6,636 bases of DNA from Pedosphaera sp. Lineage in GTDB: Bacteria > Verrucomicrobiota > Verrucomicrobiae > Limisphaerales > Pedosphaeraceae. The notes beneath the pieces were generated by a model that worked only from the letters and a program-made list of their open reading frames with translations, was not told the origin of the DNA and made no database searches. Shown here piece after piece: positions 5,911 to 6,636 of the stretch. Location: contig JAQGPB010000228.1 in NCBI GenBank assembly GCA_028293265.1, positions 1 to 6,636 on the forward strand, given 5' to 3'. The position numbers and the translations under genes were made by a program. Position 1 is the first letter of the stretch. Every line of letters begins with the position of its first letter.

Positions 5911-6123
5911 ATGATTCTAACTGCCATAATTTAACCTGAGGTGGAGAGTGACTGGCTGGTAGCTCACAATCCGGAAACCGGGACGACCACTCAAGGTAAG
6001 ATCATAGAGGAGGCATTGGCGAATTTGCGTGAAGCGACAGAATTATATCTTTCTGAATTTCCTGCCCCAACGCGAAAAGGTACCGTGCTGACCACCTTTG
6101 AGGTGGAAACCGCCCATGCCTAA
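5911..6123 (+). pseudogene. hicB: HicB-family antitoxin gene with in-frame stop at codon 8
   Basis: HicB proteins neutralise the HicA mRNA interferase and often repress their own operon. Starting at ATG 5911, the frame reads MILTAII, then TAA (5932-5934), then continues in the same frame as PEVESDWLVAHNPETGTTTQ and onward to the TAA at 6121-6123. The joined product would be about 70 residues, normal for the short HicB class. It has the family features: the N-terminal strand, the WxVAHxPE strand, TTQGKIIEEALANLREATEL (helix start) and the C-terminal LTTFEVETAHA. A single C-to-T change (CAA to TAA) would explain the stop. A GTG at 5941 could restart translation and give 60 residues, but it would lack the first beta strand, and its only purine-rich stretch touches the codon. 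There is no DNA-binding domain in what remains. The stop codon overlaps the hicA start by 8 bases, the usual hicBA coupling. The family call is strong; loss of function is inferred. Confidence 0.82.
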
Positions 6124-6332
6124 ACTGCCCTGCGTGTCTTGGCAAGGAAGCGGTCAAAGCCTTGCAAAAACTCGGCTTTGTCTTTCTTCGCCAGAACGGC
6201 AGTCATGCGATCTTGCGACGCGGCAGTGAAGGTTGCGTTGTACCGATGCACCGTTAAATCAATCAAGACAGTCTGCGCGGCATCTTGAAACAGGCTGGTG
6301 TTGGAGAAGAAGAATTCCGTAGCGTGTTGTAA
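6116..6332 (+). pseudogene. hicA: HicA-family toxin gene with a frameshift and a nonsense codon
   Basis: HicA toxins are small double-stranded-RNA-binding-fold mRNA interferases. From ATG 6116 the frame reads MPKLPCVS, then an extra T at 6139/6140 shifts the frame. In the shifted frame (from 6141) the HicA pattern continues as GKEAVKALQKLGFVFLRQNG, then SHAILRRGSEGCVVPMHR, including the GSH motif with the catalytic-type His at codon 6204-6206. A TAA at 6255-6257 interrupts it exactly where the family usually has Glu after HR (one G-to-T change, GAA to TAA). The frame then goes on as INQDSLRGILKQAGVGEEEF to the normal-looking end, RSVL, at TAA 6330-6332. Joined, it would be 71 residues. Without correction, translation from 6116 ends at TGA 6227-6229 as a 37-residue product lacking the His. 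Two independent lesions make a working toxin very unlikely. Confidence 0.85.
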
Positions 6333-6636
6333 TCTTCAAAGCAGAAAATCATTTGCGCAATCAGCCTCGCCAGCCCATAGACCGCCGCGAAAGTGTTCCT
6401 CCTTGGGGAAAGTGTTTTCATATTTCGACTGGCTTATGGGCAGTGTGCCTCATTTTCATACAGCACAAAGCCAAGTCTCGGAATCGAAACTCTCCCGGGA
6501 CTTCTCCGAAAAAAAATAGAGGCCGAATACCCCAATGACAACGGACGGTGGAAAACGGACTGCGTACAATCCATCCGTGGCATGTAGCCTGCTCTAATAT
6601 TCCGCAATTACCGAGATCGTTTGTCGTATGATATTG
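6333..6636. other. Non-coding tail, no supported gene
   Basis: These 304 bases are richer in A/T than the genes to the left. Short open frames are present, but they lack recognisable domains, good starts or the third-position bias of the real genes. A short direct repeat GAAAGTGTT occurs twice around 6390-6420, and a 7-base inverted pair (6373-6379 with 6435-6441) is visible; both may be chance. The region may be decayed accessory DNA continuing from the hicBA remnant. Confidence 0.55.

Noticed and set aside
5911..6332. Stop-codon recoding (TAA read as sense) to explain the hicB and hicA interruptions
   Set aside because: TAA ends the anti-sigma gene (2385) and the exported-protein gene (3546, followed by a terminator), and hicA also needs a frameshift, so decay is simpler.
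6373..6441. Short inverted pair and GAAAGTGTT direct repeat as a mobile-element end
   Set aside because: Seven to nine bases are too short to exceed chance, and no transposase or target duplication is visible.
6298..6587. Short plus-strand open frames in the right-end tail
   Set aside because: They overlap each other in different frames, lack ribosome binding sites, domains and coding bias; the first overlaps the end of the hicA remnant.

Overview
The window looks like chromosomal DNA of a Verrucomicrobiota-type bacterium, probably of the Pedosphaera/Limisphaerales kind. This is inferred from moderately high GC with G/C-biased third codon positions, weak or absent Shine-Dalgarno sequences before several genes, and the gene content: an ECF sigma/anti-sigma operon with an uncharacterised secreted protein, and a Gfo/Idh/MocA oxidoreductase followed by a TIM-barrel sugar isomerase. 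No sequence search was run, so the phylum is an inference. All genes that can be supported lie on the + strand.

Left part (1-1129): the 3' part of a conserved-looking protein of unknown function, open at the window edge, is followed by a possible 67-residue Trp-rich small protein. An intergenic stretch then carries a striking inverted repeat with 29 perfect pairs (33 of 34 with its outer extension) and a 53-nt centre.

Middle (1130-3606): a three-gene operon. It holds an ECF sigma factor, an overlapping membrane-anchored zinc-binding anti-sigma factor, and an exported protein with a heptad-repeat helix and a Gly-rich loop. A textbook intrinsic terminator closes it. The likely logic is that the anti-sigma protein holds the sigma factor at the inner membrane until an envelope signal releases it. 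The third gene is either a sensor or effector of that circuit, or a target of it.

Right-middle (3607-5866): an NAD(P)-dependent Gfo/Idh/MocA-family oxidoreductase and a sugar phosphate isomerase/epimerase-like TIM barrel. This pairing usually serves oxidation and isomerisation of sugars, inositols or sugar acids. The oxidoreductase has a promoter-like sequence placed so that the transcript would be leaderless. The gap between the two genes holds a small G/C-rich hairpin that resembles a dispersed intergenic repeat.

Right end (5867-6636): a decayed hicBA toxin-antitoxin locus. hicB has an in-frame TAA at codon 8; hicA has a one-base frameshift and a separate in-frame TAA. Its putative promoter has the same leaderless geometry as the oxidoreductase promoter. 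The last ~300 bases carry no gene I can support.

The main points for a second look are the triple-lesion hicBA remnant, the matching leaderless promoter geometry, the long inverted repeat, and the sigma-linked exported protein.
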